Source of the DNA: Yinghuangia seranimata
GTDB lineage: Bacteria > Actinomycetota > Actinomycetes > Streptomycetales > Streptomycetaceae
Reading direction: 5' to 3'
Assembly (NCBI RefSeq): GCF_029953285.1
Contig: NZ_JASAOI010000008.1
Coordinates: 1-64,000, forward strand
DNA length: 64,000 nucleotides
Within the stretch, counting starts at the first letter, position 1. The number at the start of each line of letters is the position of its first letter. A program made the position numbers and the translations under genes. The notes beneath the pieces were generated by a model. The model saw only the letters and a list, made by a program, of their open reading frames with translations, did no database searches and was not told where the DNA came from. Below, in pieces: positions 8,359 to 17,014 of this stretch.

Positions 8359-8454
8359 CGTCTCCTCCTCCGGTCCCCCGCTGCGATGGGACGGCCCTTC
8401 CAGTGTCGGTCGTCGCCGGTTCCCCGGCGCGTCGGGCGTTCGCGGGCATCCATT

Positions 8455-8497
8455 GGTATTCCGATACCAGGCATTGGATTCCTCATTGGATTCCAAT
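8455..8497. promoter_or_regulatory. Palindrome cluster between divergent genes
   Basis: Three elements lie within 43 bp in an AT-rich island: GGTATTCCGATACC (8455-8468, 5-bp arms), then CATTGGATTCC twice (8472-8482 and 8484-8494). The second copy runs into the perfect palindrome ATTGGATTCCAAT (8485-8497). The spacing of the direct copies is 12 bp. This looks like a multi-site operator in the 231-bp gap between the DUF1876 and DJ-1-like genes. Confidence 0.5.
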
Positions 8498-8589
8498 GAA
8501 TACCCGGCCTACCTTCGAGGCATCGTCGCTGACGGCCCGTGAAGGAGCCGTCAGGGACCGTCGAAGTGCCTCAGGCTGGGAGAACAGCA

Positions 8590-9294
8590 ATGTCGAAGAT
8601 CCTCTTCGTGATGACCGGTGTCGACTACTGGACGCTGGCGGACGGCACCAAGCACCCCACCGGGTTCTGGGCCGAGGAGGTCGTGACCCCGTACGAGGCG
8701 CTCACCGCGGCCGGCCACGAGGTGGTCGTCGCGACGCCCGGCGGCGTGGCGCCGACGCCCGACGCCGGGAGCCTGTCCGCCGGCGCCAACGGCGGCGAGG
8801 CCGGCGCGGCGCGGATCGCCGAGGCGCTGGCGTCCTTCGAGAGCCTGCGCGCACCGCTCACGCTGAGCGAGGTGGACGTCGACGACTACGCGGCCGTCGT
8901 GTACCCCGGCGGCCACGGCCCCATGGAGGACCTCGCCGTCGACGCCGACTCGGGGCGCGTGCTGACCGAGGCCCTCGCCTCCGGCCGCCCGCTGGCGGTC
9001 GTGTGCCACGGCCCGGCCGCCCTGCTGGCCGCGCGCAACGCCGACGGCACGTCGCCGTTCGCCGGCTACCGGCTGACCGGGTTCACGAACGCCGAGGAGA
9101 CGCAGGCCGGCTTCGCCGACAAGGCGAAGTGGCTGCTGCAGGACCGCCTCGTCGGGCTCGGCGCGGACTTCCGCGAGGGCGAGCCGTGGGCGCCGCACGT
9201 CGAGGTGGACCGCAACCTGGTCACCGGCCAGAACCCGGCCTCCTCGGGCCCGCTCGCCGCCGAGGTGCTCACGCTCCTGAACGCGGCCGGCTGA
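8590..9294 (+). CDS. DJ-1/PfpI-family (Hsp31-like) protein
   Basis: A 234-residue type-1 glutamine-amidotransferase-like protein. It opens SKILFVMTGVDYWTLADG, has the PTGFWAEEV segment that supplies the acidic residue near the active site, and the nucleophile elbow VVCHGPAALL with the reactive cysteine. Members act as glyoxalase III, deglycase or holding chaperones; which applies here is unknown. ATG 8590 is preceded by GGGAGAA. Divergent from the DUF1876 gene across a palindrome cluster. Confidence 0.9.
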   Translation: MSKILFVMTGVDYWTLADGTKHPTGFWAEEVVTPYEALTAAGHEVVVATPGGVAPTPDAGSLSAGANGGEAGAARIAEALASFESLRAPLTLSEVDVDDYAAVVYPGGHGPMEDLAVDADSGRVLTEALASGRPLAVVCHGPAALLAARNADGTSPFAGYRLTGFTNAEETQAGFADKAKWLLQDRLVGLGADFREGEPWAPHVEVDRNLVTGQNPASSGPLAAEVLTLLNAAG

Positions 9295-9370
9295 CCGCTC
9301 GCGCCGTTCCCCGCTGACGCCGCCGACGCGACCCGGCATACTCCGTAACCCCTACGAGCCTTGGACCTTC

Positions 9371-10381
9371 ATGCCTGTCACCAGCCGCGAATGGCACCTC
9401 GTCGCCCGCCCCGTCGGCGAGCCCCGGCCGTCCGACTTCTCCCTCGTCAGCACGACCGTTCCGGACCCCGGGCCCGACCAGGTGCTGGTGCGCAACGACT
9501 TCCTGTCCGTCGACCCGTACATGCGCGGGCGGATGAACGAAGGCGAGTCGTACATCCCGCCGTTCGTGCTGGGTGAGGCGATGACGGGCAGCGCGGTGGG
9601 TACCGTGGTGGCGTCCGAGAGCGCGCGGATCCCGGTGGGGTCGACCGTCTCGCACTTCGCCGGGTGGCGGGAGTACGCGCTGCTCGACGCCGGGGCCGTG
9701 CAGCCGGTCGACCCCGGACTCGCGCCGCCGCAGGCGTACCTGGGGGTGCTCGGGACGACCGGCCTGACAGCGTGGGCCAGCCTCAAGGACACCGCGCCGG
9801 TGCGCGAGGGCGACGTGGTGTTCGTGTCGGGCGCGGCGGGGGCCGTCGGCTCGGTCGCCGGACAGCTCGCGCGCAAGCTGGGCGCGTCGAGGGTCATCGG
9901 TTCGGCGGGCGGCCCCGAGAAGGGGGCGCGCCTGACCGACCGCTACGGCTTCGACGTCGCGCTGGACTACCGGAAGGGCGACATCGCGGGGCAGTTGGCC
10001 GAGGCGGCTCCCGACGGGGTCGACGTCTACCTCGACAACGTCGGCGGCGACCACCTCGACGCCGCGCTGCTGTCGATGAACCGGCACGGCCGCATCGCCC
10101 TCATCGGCGCGATCTCGGTCTACAACGCGACCGAGCCCGTCCCGGGTCCGGTGAACCTGCCGCTCGCGATCGGCAGGCGCCTCACGCTGCGGGGCATGCT
10201 CGTCGGCGACCACCTCAACCTGTTCGGCGAGTACGTCGCGACGGCCTCCGCGTGGCTCAAGGACGGCAGCCTGATCGCGGACGAGACGGTCGTCGACGGC
10301 ATCGACCACGCGGTCGAGGCCTTCTCGGCGATGATGCGCGGCGCGAACACCGGCAAGATGCTGGTGCGGCTGGCGCACTGA
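9371..10381 (+). CDS. NADP-dependent oxidoreductase, zinc-free MDR family
   Basis: A 336-residue medium-chain reductase of the leukotriene B4 dehydrogenase/curcumin reductase type. SVDPYMRGRM near residue 50, the nucleotide-binding SGAAGAVGSVAGQLARKLG (about 155-173), and DVYLDNVGG (about 219-227) are characteristic. It lacks the zinc-binding cysteines of alcohol dehydrogenases. Such enzymes reduce activated double bonds in enones. It converges on an SDR gene; the two share a strong hairpin between their ends. Confidence 0.92.
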   Translation: MPVTSREWHLVARPVGEPRPSDFSLVSTTVPDPGPDQVLVRNDFLSVDPYMRGRMNEGESYIPPFVLGEAMTGSAVGTVVASESARIPVGSTVSHFAGWREYALLDAGAVQPVDPGLAPPQAYLGVLGTTGLTAWASLKDTAPVREGDVVFVSGAAGAVGSVAGQLARKLGASRVIGSAGGPEKGARLTDRYGFDVALDYRKGDIAGQLAEAAPDGVDVYLDNVGGDHLDAALLSMNRHGRIALIGAISVYNATEPVPGPVNLPLAIGRRLTLRGMLVGDHLNLFGEYVATASAWLKDGSLIADETVVDGIDHAVEAFSAMMRGANTGKMLVRLAH

Positions 10382-10397
10382 CGGGACGTCGCGCGCT

Positions 10398-10426
10398 GAC
10401 GGGCCGTTATGCGTTGACGGCCCGTC
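10398..10426. terminator. Bidirectional terminator between convergent MDR and SDR genes
   Basis: GACGGGCCGT (10398-10407) pairs perfectly with ACGGCCCGTC (10417-10426) around a 9-nt loop, in the 43-bp gap between convergent stop codons. Confidence 0.7.
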
Positions 10427-11246
10427 ACGCGCCGCCGGAGACCGCGTCCTGGTAGCGCTGCATCCCCCGGATCCACCGGTCGTAGTCGGCGCCCTTGCGC
10501 CGGTAGAACTCGAGGACCTGGGGGTGCGGCAGGACCAGGAACCGCTCGGTGCCGAGCGCTTCGACGACACGGTCCGCCACGTCGAGCGGTTGGAGCAGGT
10601 CGCCCGCGTCCAACACGGCGCGGGCGCTCGCCCGTTGCACCGGGTCGTCGGAGCGGGTGCCGGCCATGAGCAGTTCGGTCTCGACGGCCTGCGGGCACAG
10701 GCAGCTGACGCGGATGCCGCGGGAGCCGTACGTCACGGCCAGCCATTCGGCGAAGGCCACCGCGCCGTGTTTGCTGACCGAGTACGTCGGCGAGCCGATC
10801 TGCGTCAGCAGCCCGGCCGCCGAGGCGGTGCTGAAGAAATAGCCCGCGCCGCGCTCCAGCCAGCCCGGCACCAGCAGCTTGGCGGCGCGCACGTGGGCCA
10901 TGACGTTGACCTCGAGCGCGGTCGCCCATTCGGCCTCGGGGGCGTCGAGGCCGGCCCCGTTGGCGACGCCGGCGTTGGCGAAGTACAGGTCGACCGCGCC
11001 GAGTTCGGCTTCGGCGTCGGCGAGCAGCGCGGTGAGGTCGGCGGTGGAGGCGGCGTCGGCGGCGCGGGCCAGGACGCGGCCGGGGTGTGCTTCGGCGAGC
11101 TGCTTGCCCGTCGCGTCCAGGCGTGCGGCGTCCAGGTCGGTCAGCAGGACGCCGCCCGCGCCGTGTTCGAGGAGCCGCTGGGCGATGGCGGCGCCGATGC
11201 CGCCCGCCGCGCCCGTGACGACCGCGACCTTGTCCGTGATGTCCAT
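10425..11246 (-). CDS. SDR-family oxidoreductase
   Basis: A 273-residue classical short-chain dehydrogenase. It shows the cofactor motif TGAAGGIGAAIA (about 11-22), FANAGVANG, the serine in FSTASAAG, and the catalytic pair in YSVSK. The acidic TDLD after the second strand favours NAD(H) over NADP(H). The substrate is unknown. No operon partner: the secreted lipase upstream is separated by about 100 bp and a terminator-like hairpin. Confidence 0.92.
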   Translation of the reverse strand: MDITDKVAVVTGAAGGIGAAIAQRLLEHGAGGVLLTDLDAARLDATGKQLAEAHPGRVLARAADAASTADLTALLADAEAELGAVDLYFANAGVANGAGLDAPEAEWATALEVNVMAHVRAAKLLVPGWLERGAGYFFSTASAAGLLTQIGSPTYSVSKHGAVAFAEWLAVTYGSRGIRVSCLCPQAVETELLMAGTRSDDPVQRASARAVLDAGDLLQPLDVADRVVEALGTERFLVLPHPQVLEFYRRKGADYDRWIRGMQRYQDAVSGGA

Positions 11247-11277
11247 GGGCCTGCCTCCGCGTTCCGTGACGCCGCGC

Positions 11278-11303
11278 GGCCCCGGACGGCGAGGTCCGGG
11301 GCC
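11278..11303. terminator. Terminator of GDSL lipase gene
   Basis: GGCCCCGGAC and GTCCGGGGCC form a perfect 10-bp stem with a 6-nt loop (GGCGAG), 45 bp past the lipase stop on the minus strand. Confidence 0.65.
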
Positions 11304-11347
11304 GGGCGTTGGTTCTGACGACCGCTCAGTAGGTCATGCCTACCGGA

Positions 11348-12154
11348 TCAGGCCGCCGCGGTGAAGACCGGCAGGTAGCCCTTCGACTGGCCGGTCGCGG
11401 TCGGGTGGTACGACTCGTCGATGGGCAGCGTGGTGCTGTGCAGCCATTCCGAGCCGGAGCAGATCTCGTGTCCGGTGAACGTCGTGCGCACGTCGCCGAA
11501 GCTGAACCCGGCGTTCGCGGCCCGCTTGGAGATCACCAGGTCCAGCTCGTCGGCCGCGCCGTTGAGCAGCGCGCGGTCGGTGTCGCCGATGCCGAACCAG
11601 CACGAGCCGCCGATCTTGTACAGGCGGGAGTAACCGAGCACGACCACATGGGCGTTGGGCGCCCGGCTGTGGATCTGGGCGTACACGTTGTCGAGCAGGC
11701 CGGGCAGCTGGTTGTCGGCGAACGAACGGGCCTGGGCGACCGCGTTCGCGCACGCCGTGTGCCCGTTGAGCACGCAGGTCTGCATCACGCTCGCGAAGCC
11801 GGCGTCGTTGCCGCCGATGGTGATGCTGACCAGCGAGGTCGACCCGTTGAGCGGGCCGAGCTGGTTGTTGAGCACGTCCCCGGTGCGGGCGCCCGAGCAG
11901 GCGACGAACGAGAACGACGACGGCGCGTGGGAGTTGGCCCACAGCACCGGGTAGGCCTTGGTGCTGCGCTTGCAGCTGCCGCTGGCGCTGTCGTAGCTGC
12001 CGGCGCCGACGCCGGCGGAGTACGAGTCGCCCAGGGCCACGTAGCCGCCGGTCGCGGCGTGCGCGGGCGGTGCCGCGAGCACGACGCCGAGGGCGACGAG
12101 AAGGGCGGTGAGCAGTGCGGACACGAACGACTGCCGTGCACGTGAAACGCGCAT
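11348..12154 (-). CDS. Secreted SGNH/GDSL lipase-esterase
   Basis: A 268-residue exported hydrolase. A Sec signal peptide (basic MRVSRARQ, long hydrophobic core, APPAHA cleavage near residue 33) is followed by the GDSL block VALGDSYSAG with the nucleophilic serine. Further on are the GGND block (TIGGNDAGF) and the catalytic DESYHPTATG near the C-terminus. Six cysteines, including SGSC, FVACSG and CVLNGHTAC, suggest three disulfides as in Streptomyces extracellular lipases. ATG 12154 is chosen because GGGGAGG precedes it. The likely substrates are esters or lipids outside the cell. Confidence 0.93.
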   Translation of the reverse strand: MRVSRARQSFVSALLTALLVALGVVLAAPPAHAATGGYVALGDSYSAGVGAGSYDSASGSCKRSTKAYPVLWANSHAPSSFSFVACSGARTGDVLNNQLGPLNGSTSLVSITIGGNDAGFASVMQTCVLNGHTACANAVAQARSFADNQLPGLLDNVYAQIHSRAPNAHVVVLGYSRLYKIGGSCWFGIGDTDRALLNGAADELDLVISKRAANAGFSFGDVRTTFTGHEICSGSEWLHSTTLPIDESYHPTATGQSKGYLPVFTAAA

Positions 12155-12365
12155 ACAACCTCCCCGTAGGTGACAGGCATCACAGGTTGTAGCAGCGGCC
12201 GCTCCCGGCCCGGAAGACACCGACTCCCTCAAGTTACTGACGGGTCACCAGATCCTCACGAACCCACGCCGCACGGTGATCGTTTCGCCCCCGGACGGCC
12301 CCATCCCGCCGCCGCTCCACGCCCATTCCGCGCAAACGGGATGGATCGTGTGGGCCCTCGCTCGA

Positions 12366-12383
12366 TAACGTGAGCGATCGTTA
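12366..12383. promoter_or_regulatory. Possible operator upstream of ATP-grasp gene
   Basis: TAACG and CGTTA flank 8 nt, part of a 7-bp near-palindrome (GATAACG / CGTTAAC, one mismatch), about 30 bp before the ATP-grasp start. Position fits a promoter-proximal operator. The short arms make this weak. Confidence 0.3.
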
Positions 12384-12413
12384 ACCACACCGGAACGCGG
12401 GAGGTCAGGCCCC

Positions 12414-13310
12414 ATGACGGACACAGCACGGCGGCGGGTGGCGGTGGCCACGGACGGGTTCGGCCAGGCGCACGACGAGGAACTGCCCGTGCTGGTCGCG
12501 GCGCTGCGCGACCACGGGTACGACGCGGAGGCCGTCGCGTGGGACGACCCGGCCTACGCCTGGCCGGGCGTCGACGCGGTGCTCATCCGGTCGACGTGGG
12601 AGTACACCGAACGGCTCAGCGAGTTCCGGGCGTGGCTGGATGTCGCCGCCGCCACGACCGTTCTGCACAACCCGGCCGCCGTCGTGCGCTGGAACACCGA
12701 CAAGACGTACCTCGCCCAGCTCGAGGCGCACGGCGTGCCGATCGTCCCGACCGGCTACCTCGCGCCGGGCGAGCCCGTGGTGCTGCCGGCCGACGGCGAG
12801 ATCGTGGTCAAGCCGTCCGTGTCCGTCGGCGGTCGCAACAGCGCGCGCTACACGGTGGCGCAGCGCGCGGCGGCCGAGGAGCACGTGCGGTTCCTGCACG
12901 CCGAGGGCGCGACGGCCATGGTGCAGCCGTACCTGCCGCGGATCGTCGACGGCGAGCGCGCGCTGGTGTTCCTCGGCGGCCGGTTCAGCCACGCGATGCG
13001 CAAGGGGCCGGTCCTCACCGACACCGGCCGCATAGACAACCAGCGGGACGCCCACCCGAACCCCGTCCCGCACACGCCGGGCGACGCCGAACTGGCCCTG
13101 GCTGACGCGGCGCTCTCGGCACTCAAGGCGATCGTCCCGGGCGCCGACGAGCCGCTGCTGTACGCCCGCGTCGACGTCGCCCTCGCGGACGACGGCGCGC
13201 CGGTCGTGATGGAGCTGGAGCTGATCGAGCCGAACCTGTTCCTGACCCGGGTCGAGGGCGGGGTGGCGCGCTACGTGGCCGCGGTGGAGGCGGCGATCGG
13301 GGCTCCGTGA
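12414..13310 (+). CDS. ATP-grasp domain protein
   Basis: A 298-residue protein with an N-terminal pre-ATP-grasp part (RRVAVATDG; LIRSTWEY) and a C-terminal ATP-grasp fold: VVKPSVSVGGRNSARY (about 125-140) for the nucleotide lysine and loop, MVQPYLP, and the metal-binding acidic pair in VVMELELIEPN. The STWEY motif and overall shape recall cycloserine-pathway DcsG and glutathione-synthetase-like ligases. It should join an amine or thiol to a carboxylate using ATP, but the substrate is unknown. GGGAGG lies upstream of ATG 12414. Confidence 0.85.
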   Translation: MTDTARRRVAVATDGFGQAHDEELPVLVAALRDHGYDAEAVAWDDPAYAWPGVDAVLIRSTWEYTERLSEFRAWLDVAAATTVLHNPAAVVRWNTDKTYLAQLEAHGVPIVPTGYLAPGEPVVLPADGEIVVKPSVSVGGRNSARYTVAQRAAAEEHVRFLHAEGATAMVQPYLPRIVDGERALVFLGGRFSHAMRKGPVLTDTGRIDNQRDAHPNPVPHTPGDAELALADAALSALKAIVPGADEPLLYARVDVALADDGAPVVMELELIEPNLFLTRVEGGVARYVAAVEAAIGAP

Positions 13311-13322
13311 GCGGGCCGGCCC

Positions 13323-13844
13323 TCAGGCGTCCGTGAGCCGCTCCCCGAGGAACACGCCGAGCCGCTCCCGGTAGAACTCCACGCGCAGGCCGTTCGGGTC
13401 CTGGATGTAGAGGCTGTCGTCGACACCGCGGTCGGGGCCCAGGTACTCGATCCCGGCCTCGTCGAGGACGCTTTTCAGCCGCGTGAAGGACTCCGCGTCC
13501 ACGGACAGGGCGAGGTGCTGGATGCCGCCGATCGTCTCGTCGAACGCCGGGTGCGGATGGCCCGGGAAGTCGAAGAAGCCGAGCAGGTTGCCGTTGCCCA
13601 GGTCGAAGAAGAAGTGGCTGGACCCGGCGTAGTCGCGGTTCTCCACCAGCTCGACGAGCGGGAAGCCGAGCAGCTCCTGGTAGAAGCGGATGGTCTCCTC
13701 GACGTCGCGGCAGATGAACGCGGCGTGGTGGATGCCGCGCGTCGGCGGCGTGGGGCGCGCGTCGGCCTCGCGCACGTACTGCTCGCGCAGCTCGACGCGG
13801 CGCGCGCGGACGCTTTCGAGTTCGGGGCCCTCCGGCTGCGGCAT
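13323..13844 (-). CDS. VOC-superfamily (glyoxalase-like) protein
   Basis: A 173-residue metalloprotein. A short charged N-terminus leads into a VOC fold with likely metal ligands at GIHHAAF, IQHLALS and LRVEFYRER. The order of H, H, E and the IQDPNGLRVEFY ending match dioxygenase/glyoxalase-type VOC proteins. Start ATG 13844 has a GAGGAGG ribosome site. It is divergent from the nitroreductase gene with 72 bp between starts, so the two may share control. Confidence 0.87.
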   Translation of the reverse strand: MPQPEGPELESVRARRVELREQYVREADARPTPPTRGIHHAAFICRDVEETIRFYQELLGFPLVELVENRDYAGSSHFFFDLGNGNLLGFFDFPGHPHPAFDETIGGIQHLALSVDAESFTRLKSVLDEAGIEYLGPDRGVDDSLYIQDPNGLRVEFYRERLGVFLGERLTDA

Positions 13845-13916
13845 CGCGTCCTCCTCGGGTCGGTGACCTGCGTGTACCAGACTAGGCGCGGCCAACCGAT
13901 CGAGAGGACAGGCGCG

Positions 13917-14618
13917 ATGGAGTTCAGCGACGTAGTACGGACCACCGGTGCGGTGCGGCGGTTCACGGACGAGCCGGTCCCGGACGCGACGCTGGCACGC
14001 GTGTTCGACAACGCCCGCTTCGCCCCGAGCGGCGGGAACCGGCAGGGCTGGCACGTGGTCATCGCCCGTTCGGCGGACGTGCGGCGGCGGCTGAGCGAGC
14101 TGTCGCGGGCGGGCTGGGAGGAGTACCAGGCGTACGTCGACGCGGGGCGGGTCCCGTTCGCGCCCGGCGAGGACGGGCGCATGCACGGCGTCCCGGACGA
14201 CGTCGACTTCACCCGGCCGGCCCCGAGGAACCGCTTCATCGAACAGCTGGAGCGTGCGCCGGTGCTCGCGGTCCTCGCCGTCGACCTGCGCCAGCTCGCG
14301 GTGACCGACCGGGACCAGCCGCGGCACAGCATCGTGGGCGGCGGGTCCGTCTACCCGTTCGCCCAGAACGTCCTGCTCTCCGCGCGCGACGCGGGCCTCG
14401 GCGGCGTCCTGACCACCTTCCTGTGCCGCCGCGAACCGGAGGTCAAGGAACTGCTGGGCCTCCCCCAGCCGTACGCGGTCGCCGCCCTGCTGGCCATCGG
14501 CGTCCCGGAACGCCACCCTCGCAAGCTGACCCGGCGCAAGGTGGAGGAGTTCGTCACCTTCGACCGCTTCGACGGTGCGCCGCTGCCGGGCCCGGACGCC
14601 GCTGCTCCCACCGACTGA
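13917..14618 (+). CDS. Nitroreductase family FMN protein
   Basis: A 233-residue flavoprotein of the nitroreductase fold. It opens [18 protein letters not shown] (arginine phosphate contacts), followed by [17 protein letters not shown] for FMN binding; [20 protein letters not shown] and the late GVPERHPRK are also typical. Members reduce nitroaromatics, quinones or enones with NAD(P)H. GAGAGG precedes ATG 13917. Divergent from a VOC gene. Confidence 0.9.
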   Translation: MEFSDVVRTTGAVRRFTDEPVPDATLARVFDNARFAPSGGNRQGWHVVIARSADVRRRLSELSRAGWEEYQAYVDAGRVPFAPGEDGRMHGVPDDVDFTRPAPRNRFIEQLERAPVLAVLAVDLRQLAVTDRDQPRHSIVGGGSVYPFAQNVLLSARDAGLGGVLTTFLCRREPEVKELLGLPQPYAVAALLAIGVPERHPRKLTRRKVEEFVTFDRFDGAPLPGPDAAAPTD

Positions 14619-14764
14619 GATCGGGGTCTCCCGAAGAGCCCGTTTGGCGGTTATTCGCCCTGCCATATCCGCCTATGCTCGCCGGTGTTCCGGCGGGCGG
14701 AGGCGGCACATTCGTGTTCCTCCAGCCCGACGGACGACAAGTCCCCGGCAGGAAGGACGCGCTC

Positions 14765-14968
14765 ATGGCGACCGGCACCGTGAAATGGTTCGACGCGGAG
14801 AAGGGCTACGGGTTCATCAACCCCGACGACGGAAGCGGAGACGTCATGGCCCATCACTCGGCCATCAAGTCCACCGGGTTCCGGACCTTGGACGAGAACG
14901 CCAAGGTGAGCTTCGAGATCGTGGAGGGCCCCAAGGGGCGGCAGGCCGCGAACATCACCGTCATGTGA
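14765..14968 (+). CDS. Cold-shock domain protein
   Basis: A 67-residue OB-fold protein that binds single-stranded [22 protein letters not shown] carries the RNP1 motif with aromatic residues. The RNP2 region is unusual: where most Csp proteins have DVFVHFSAI, this one reads DVMAHHSAI, losing two aromatics. The [13 protein letters not shown] end is normal. AGGAAGGA lies upstream of ATG 14765. Confidence 0.93.
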   Translation: MATGTVKWFDAEKGYGFINPDDGSGDVMAHHSAIKSTGFRTLDENAKVSFEIVEGPKGRQAANITVM

Positions 14969-15028
14969 CGCAGCCCTTCGAACAGGCAATCGCGTAAGGC
15001 GCACAGCGCGTCCAACCCGCCCGGCGCT

Positions 15029-15051
15029 CCGCGGCCCGGCATCGGCCGCGG
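15029..15051. terminator. Hairpin after cold-shock gene
   Basis: CCGCGGCC (15029-15036) and GGCCGCGG (15044-15051) form a perfect 8-bp stem with a 7-nt loop, 60 bp past the cold-shock stop. The rest of the 296-bp gap before ilvE shows no clear leader ORF or riboswitch. Confidence 0.5.
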
Positions 15052-15264
15052 GGCCCGGGAACGGGCCGGAGTTTCGAGGGCCGGCGCGCAAAGTATTCAC
15101 GTCATTCCAAGCTGAGCCTTCAAGTCCTTGCGTCTTTCATCGAGTTCTCCGCACGACCCTTGTGCGGGCAGGCGGCCGCGCGGCACGCTGACCGCGCCAC
15201 CGCCGCACGGCGTGCCGCGGCGTATCGCGCGCGGCGCCGCGAACCTCGATGAAGGCAGGCCCTC

Positions 15265-16353
15265 ATGTCCCTCGTCCTGCAGCCCACGACCCAGCCGCTC
15301 CCGGACGCCGAGCGGGCCGCGCGGATGGCGAAGCCCGGGTTCGGCCGGGTCTTCACCGAGCACATGGTGACGATCGACTGGAACGCGGAACCCGGGTGGC
15401 ACGACGGCAGGTTGACGCCGTACGGGCCGTTCAGCGTCGACCCGGCGATGATGACGCTGCACTACGCGCAGTCCATCTTCGAGGGGCTCAAGGCCTACCG
15501 TCAGCCGGACGGCTCGGTGGCGACGTTCCGCCCGTACGCCAACGCGGCCCGCTTCCAGGCGTCGGCCCGCCGGCTGGCGATGCCGGAACTGCCGCAGGAG
15601 ATGTTCGTCGAGGCCGTCGACACGCTGGTGCGCCAGGACCAGTCGTGGGTGCCTTCGGAGCAGGAACAGAGCCTCTACCTGCGGCCGTTCATGTTCGCGA
15701 CCGAGGTCGGGCTGGGCGTGCGGCCGTCCAACGCTTTCCGGTTCATGGTGCTGGCCTGCCCTGTCGAGGGCTACTTCCCGGGCGGGGTCAAGCCGGTCTC
15801 GGTGTGGCTGTCGAAGGAGTACGTGCGCGCCGCACCCGGCGGCACCGGCGCGGCCAAGTGCGCCGGGAACTACGCGGCTTCGCTCATCGCGCAGGCACAG
15901 GCCGCCGAGCAGGGCTGCGACCAGGTCGTCTGGCTGGACGCCAACGAGCGCCGCTGGATCGAGGAAATGGGCGGCATGAACCTGTACTTCGTCCGGGGGT
16001 CCGGGCCCGGCGCCACCATCCTCACGCCGTCTCTCACGGGTTCGTTGCTCCCCGGCATCACCCGAGACTCGCTCCTCCAACTCGCCGCGGACCGCGGCTA
16101 CACCGTCGAGGAGGGCAAGATCTCCGTCGACGACTGGCGGCAGGGCAACGCCGACGGCACGATCACCGAGGTGTTCGCCTGCGGCACTGCGGCCGTCATC
16201 ACCCCGGTCGGCTCGGTGAAGTCCGCCGACGCGTCCTGGACGGTCGGCGACGGCACGGCCGGCCCCATCACGATGGAGCTGCGCCGGGCCCTCGTCGACA
16301 TCCAGACCGGCAAGGCCGAGGACCCGCACGGCTGGCGCCACACGATCGTGTGA
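15265..16353 (+). CDS. ilvE: Branched-chain amino acid aminotransferase
   Basis: A 362-residue class-IV PLP enzyme that transaminates Leu, Ile and Val with 2-oxoglutarate. The PLP lysine is in GAAKCAGNYAAS, with the glutamate region RWIEEMGGMNLYFV and the C-terminal ITEVFACGTAAVI motif. YAQSIFEGLKAYR near residue 75 is typical of the long-type actinobacterial IlvE. Length and order fit the family exactly. It stands alone; no other ilv/leu genes are near. Confidence 0.95.
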   Translation: MSLVLQPTTQPLPDAERAARMAKPGFGRVFTEHMVTIDWNAEPGWHDGRLTPYGPFSVDPAMMTLHYAQSIFEGLKAYRQPDGSVATFRPYANAARFQASARRLAMPELPQEMFVEAVDTLVRQDQSWVPSEQEQSLYLRPFMFATEVGLGVRPSNAFRFMVLACPVEGYFPGGVKPVSVWLSKEYVRAAPGGTGAAKCAGNYAASLIAQAQAAEQGCDQVVWLDANERRWIEEMGGMNLYFVRGSGPGATILTPSLTGSLLPGITRDSLLQLAADRGYTVEEGKISVDDWRQGNADGTITEVFACGTAAVITPVGSVKSADASWTVGDGTAGPITMELRRALVDIQTGKAEDPHGWRHTIV

Positions 16354-16444
16354 GCCGCCGGCCTCCCGGTCAACCGAAAGGTTTTCCCCTCGTTGGGCGT
16401 TCGTACGCCCGAGCACGGGCGTCGGACGCCTCACGGGGAGCCTC

Positions 16445-17011
16445 ATGAGTTCGACACACCAACCCGCGCACCAACCCGCCGTCGGCCCACCGGGACAGGC
16501 ACCGCCGGTTCAGCAGGACAAGACCCGCACCACCGTCGTGGCGGTGCGGGAGCGGATCCTCTGGATCGACAGCGCGGCCTACCCGGTGGCGAACATGGCT
16601 CGGGTTCAGACGTATTCGCTCAGCCCGGACGCGTGGAAGGAGTTCGTGCGCTTCGCCCGCGCCGCCCTCGTGGCGCTCGTCCTCGGAGCCGTGGGCGGCG
16701 CGCTCGACCAGCCCTGGTCAGGGATGCTGATCGCCGCCGCGGTCCTGATCAGCGTCTACGCACTGATCCGGTGGATCGGCGCCTTCGACACGATCTACTA
16801 CGTCCTCGACGTCAACGGCTCCGGCGCCCAGGGCGCGGTCGTCAGCCGCGACCCGAATCAGATCGTCCACCTGCGCAACAGCGTCATCGCGGCGATCAAC
16901 AGCGAACGTGCGGAGTTCGTCGCCCACATCACGAACTACGTCCACAAGGGCGACAAGATCGTGCAGCTGGGCGCCCACAACATCGGCAAAGTCAACCCGA
17001 TGGGGGCGTGA
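16445..17011 (+). CDS. Membrane-anchored protein (DUF6232-like) with C-terminal HNIGKV motif
   Basis: A 188-residue protein: a Pro/Gln-rich N-tail, a short beta region (RERILWIDSAAYPVANMARV) as in DUF6232 proteins, two transmembrane segments (about 76-115), then a soluble part ending VQLGAHNIGKVNPMGA. Function is not known. The C-terminal G-x-HNIGKV motif recurs in the next gene 3 bp downstream, and the IVQLG-x-HN core resembles amyloid-type RHIM/BASS signalling motifs. I infer that the two proteins interact. GGGGAG is close to ATG 16445. Confidence 0.75.
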   Translation: MSSTHQPAHQPAVGPPGQAPPVQQDKTRTTVVAVRERILWIDSAAYPVANMARVQTYSLSPDAWKEFVRFARAALVALVLGAVGGALDQPWSGMLIAAAVLISVYALIRWIGAFDTIYYVLDVNGSGAQGAVVSRDPNQIVHLRNSVIAAINSERAEFVAHITNYVHKGDKIVQLGAHNIGKVNPMGA

Positions 17012-17014
17012 CGC

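Noticed and set aside
15130-15264. Leader peptide or attenuator before ilvE
   Set aside because: A short GTG frame exists (VRAGGRAAR) but has no run of branched-chain codons and no clear alternative hairpins.
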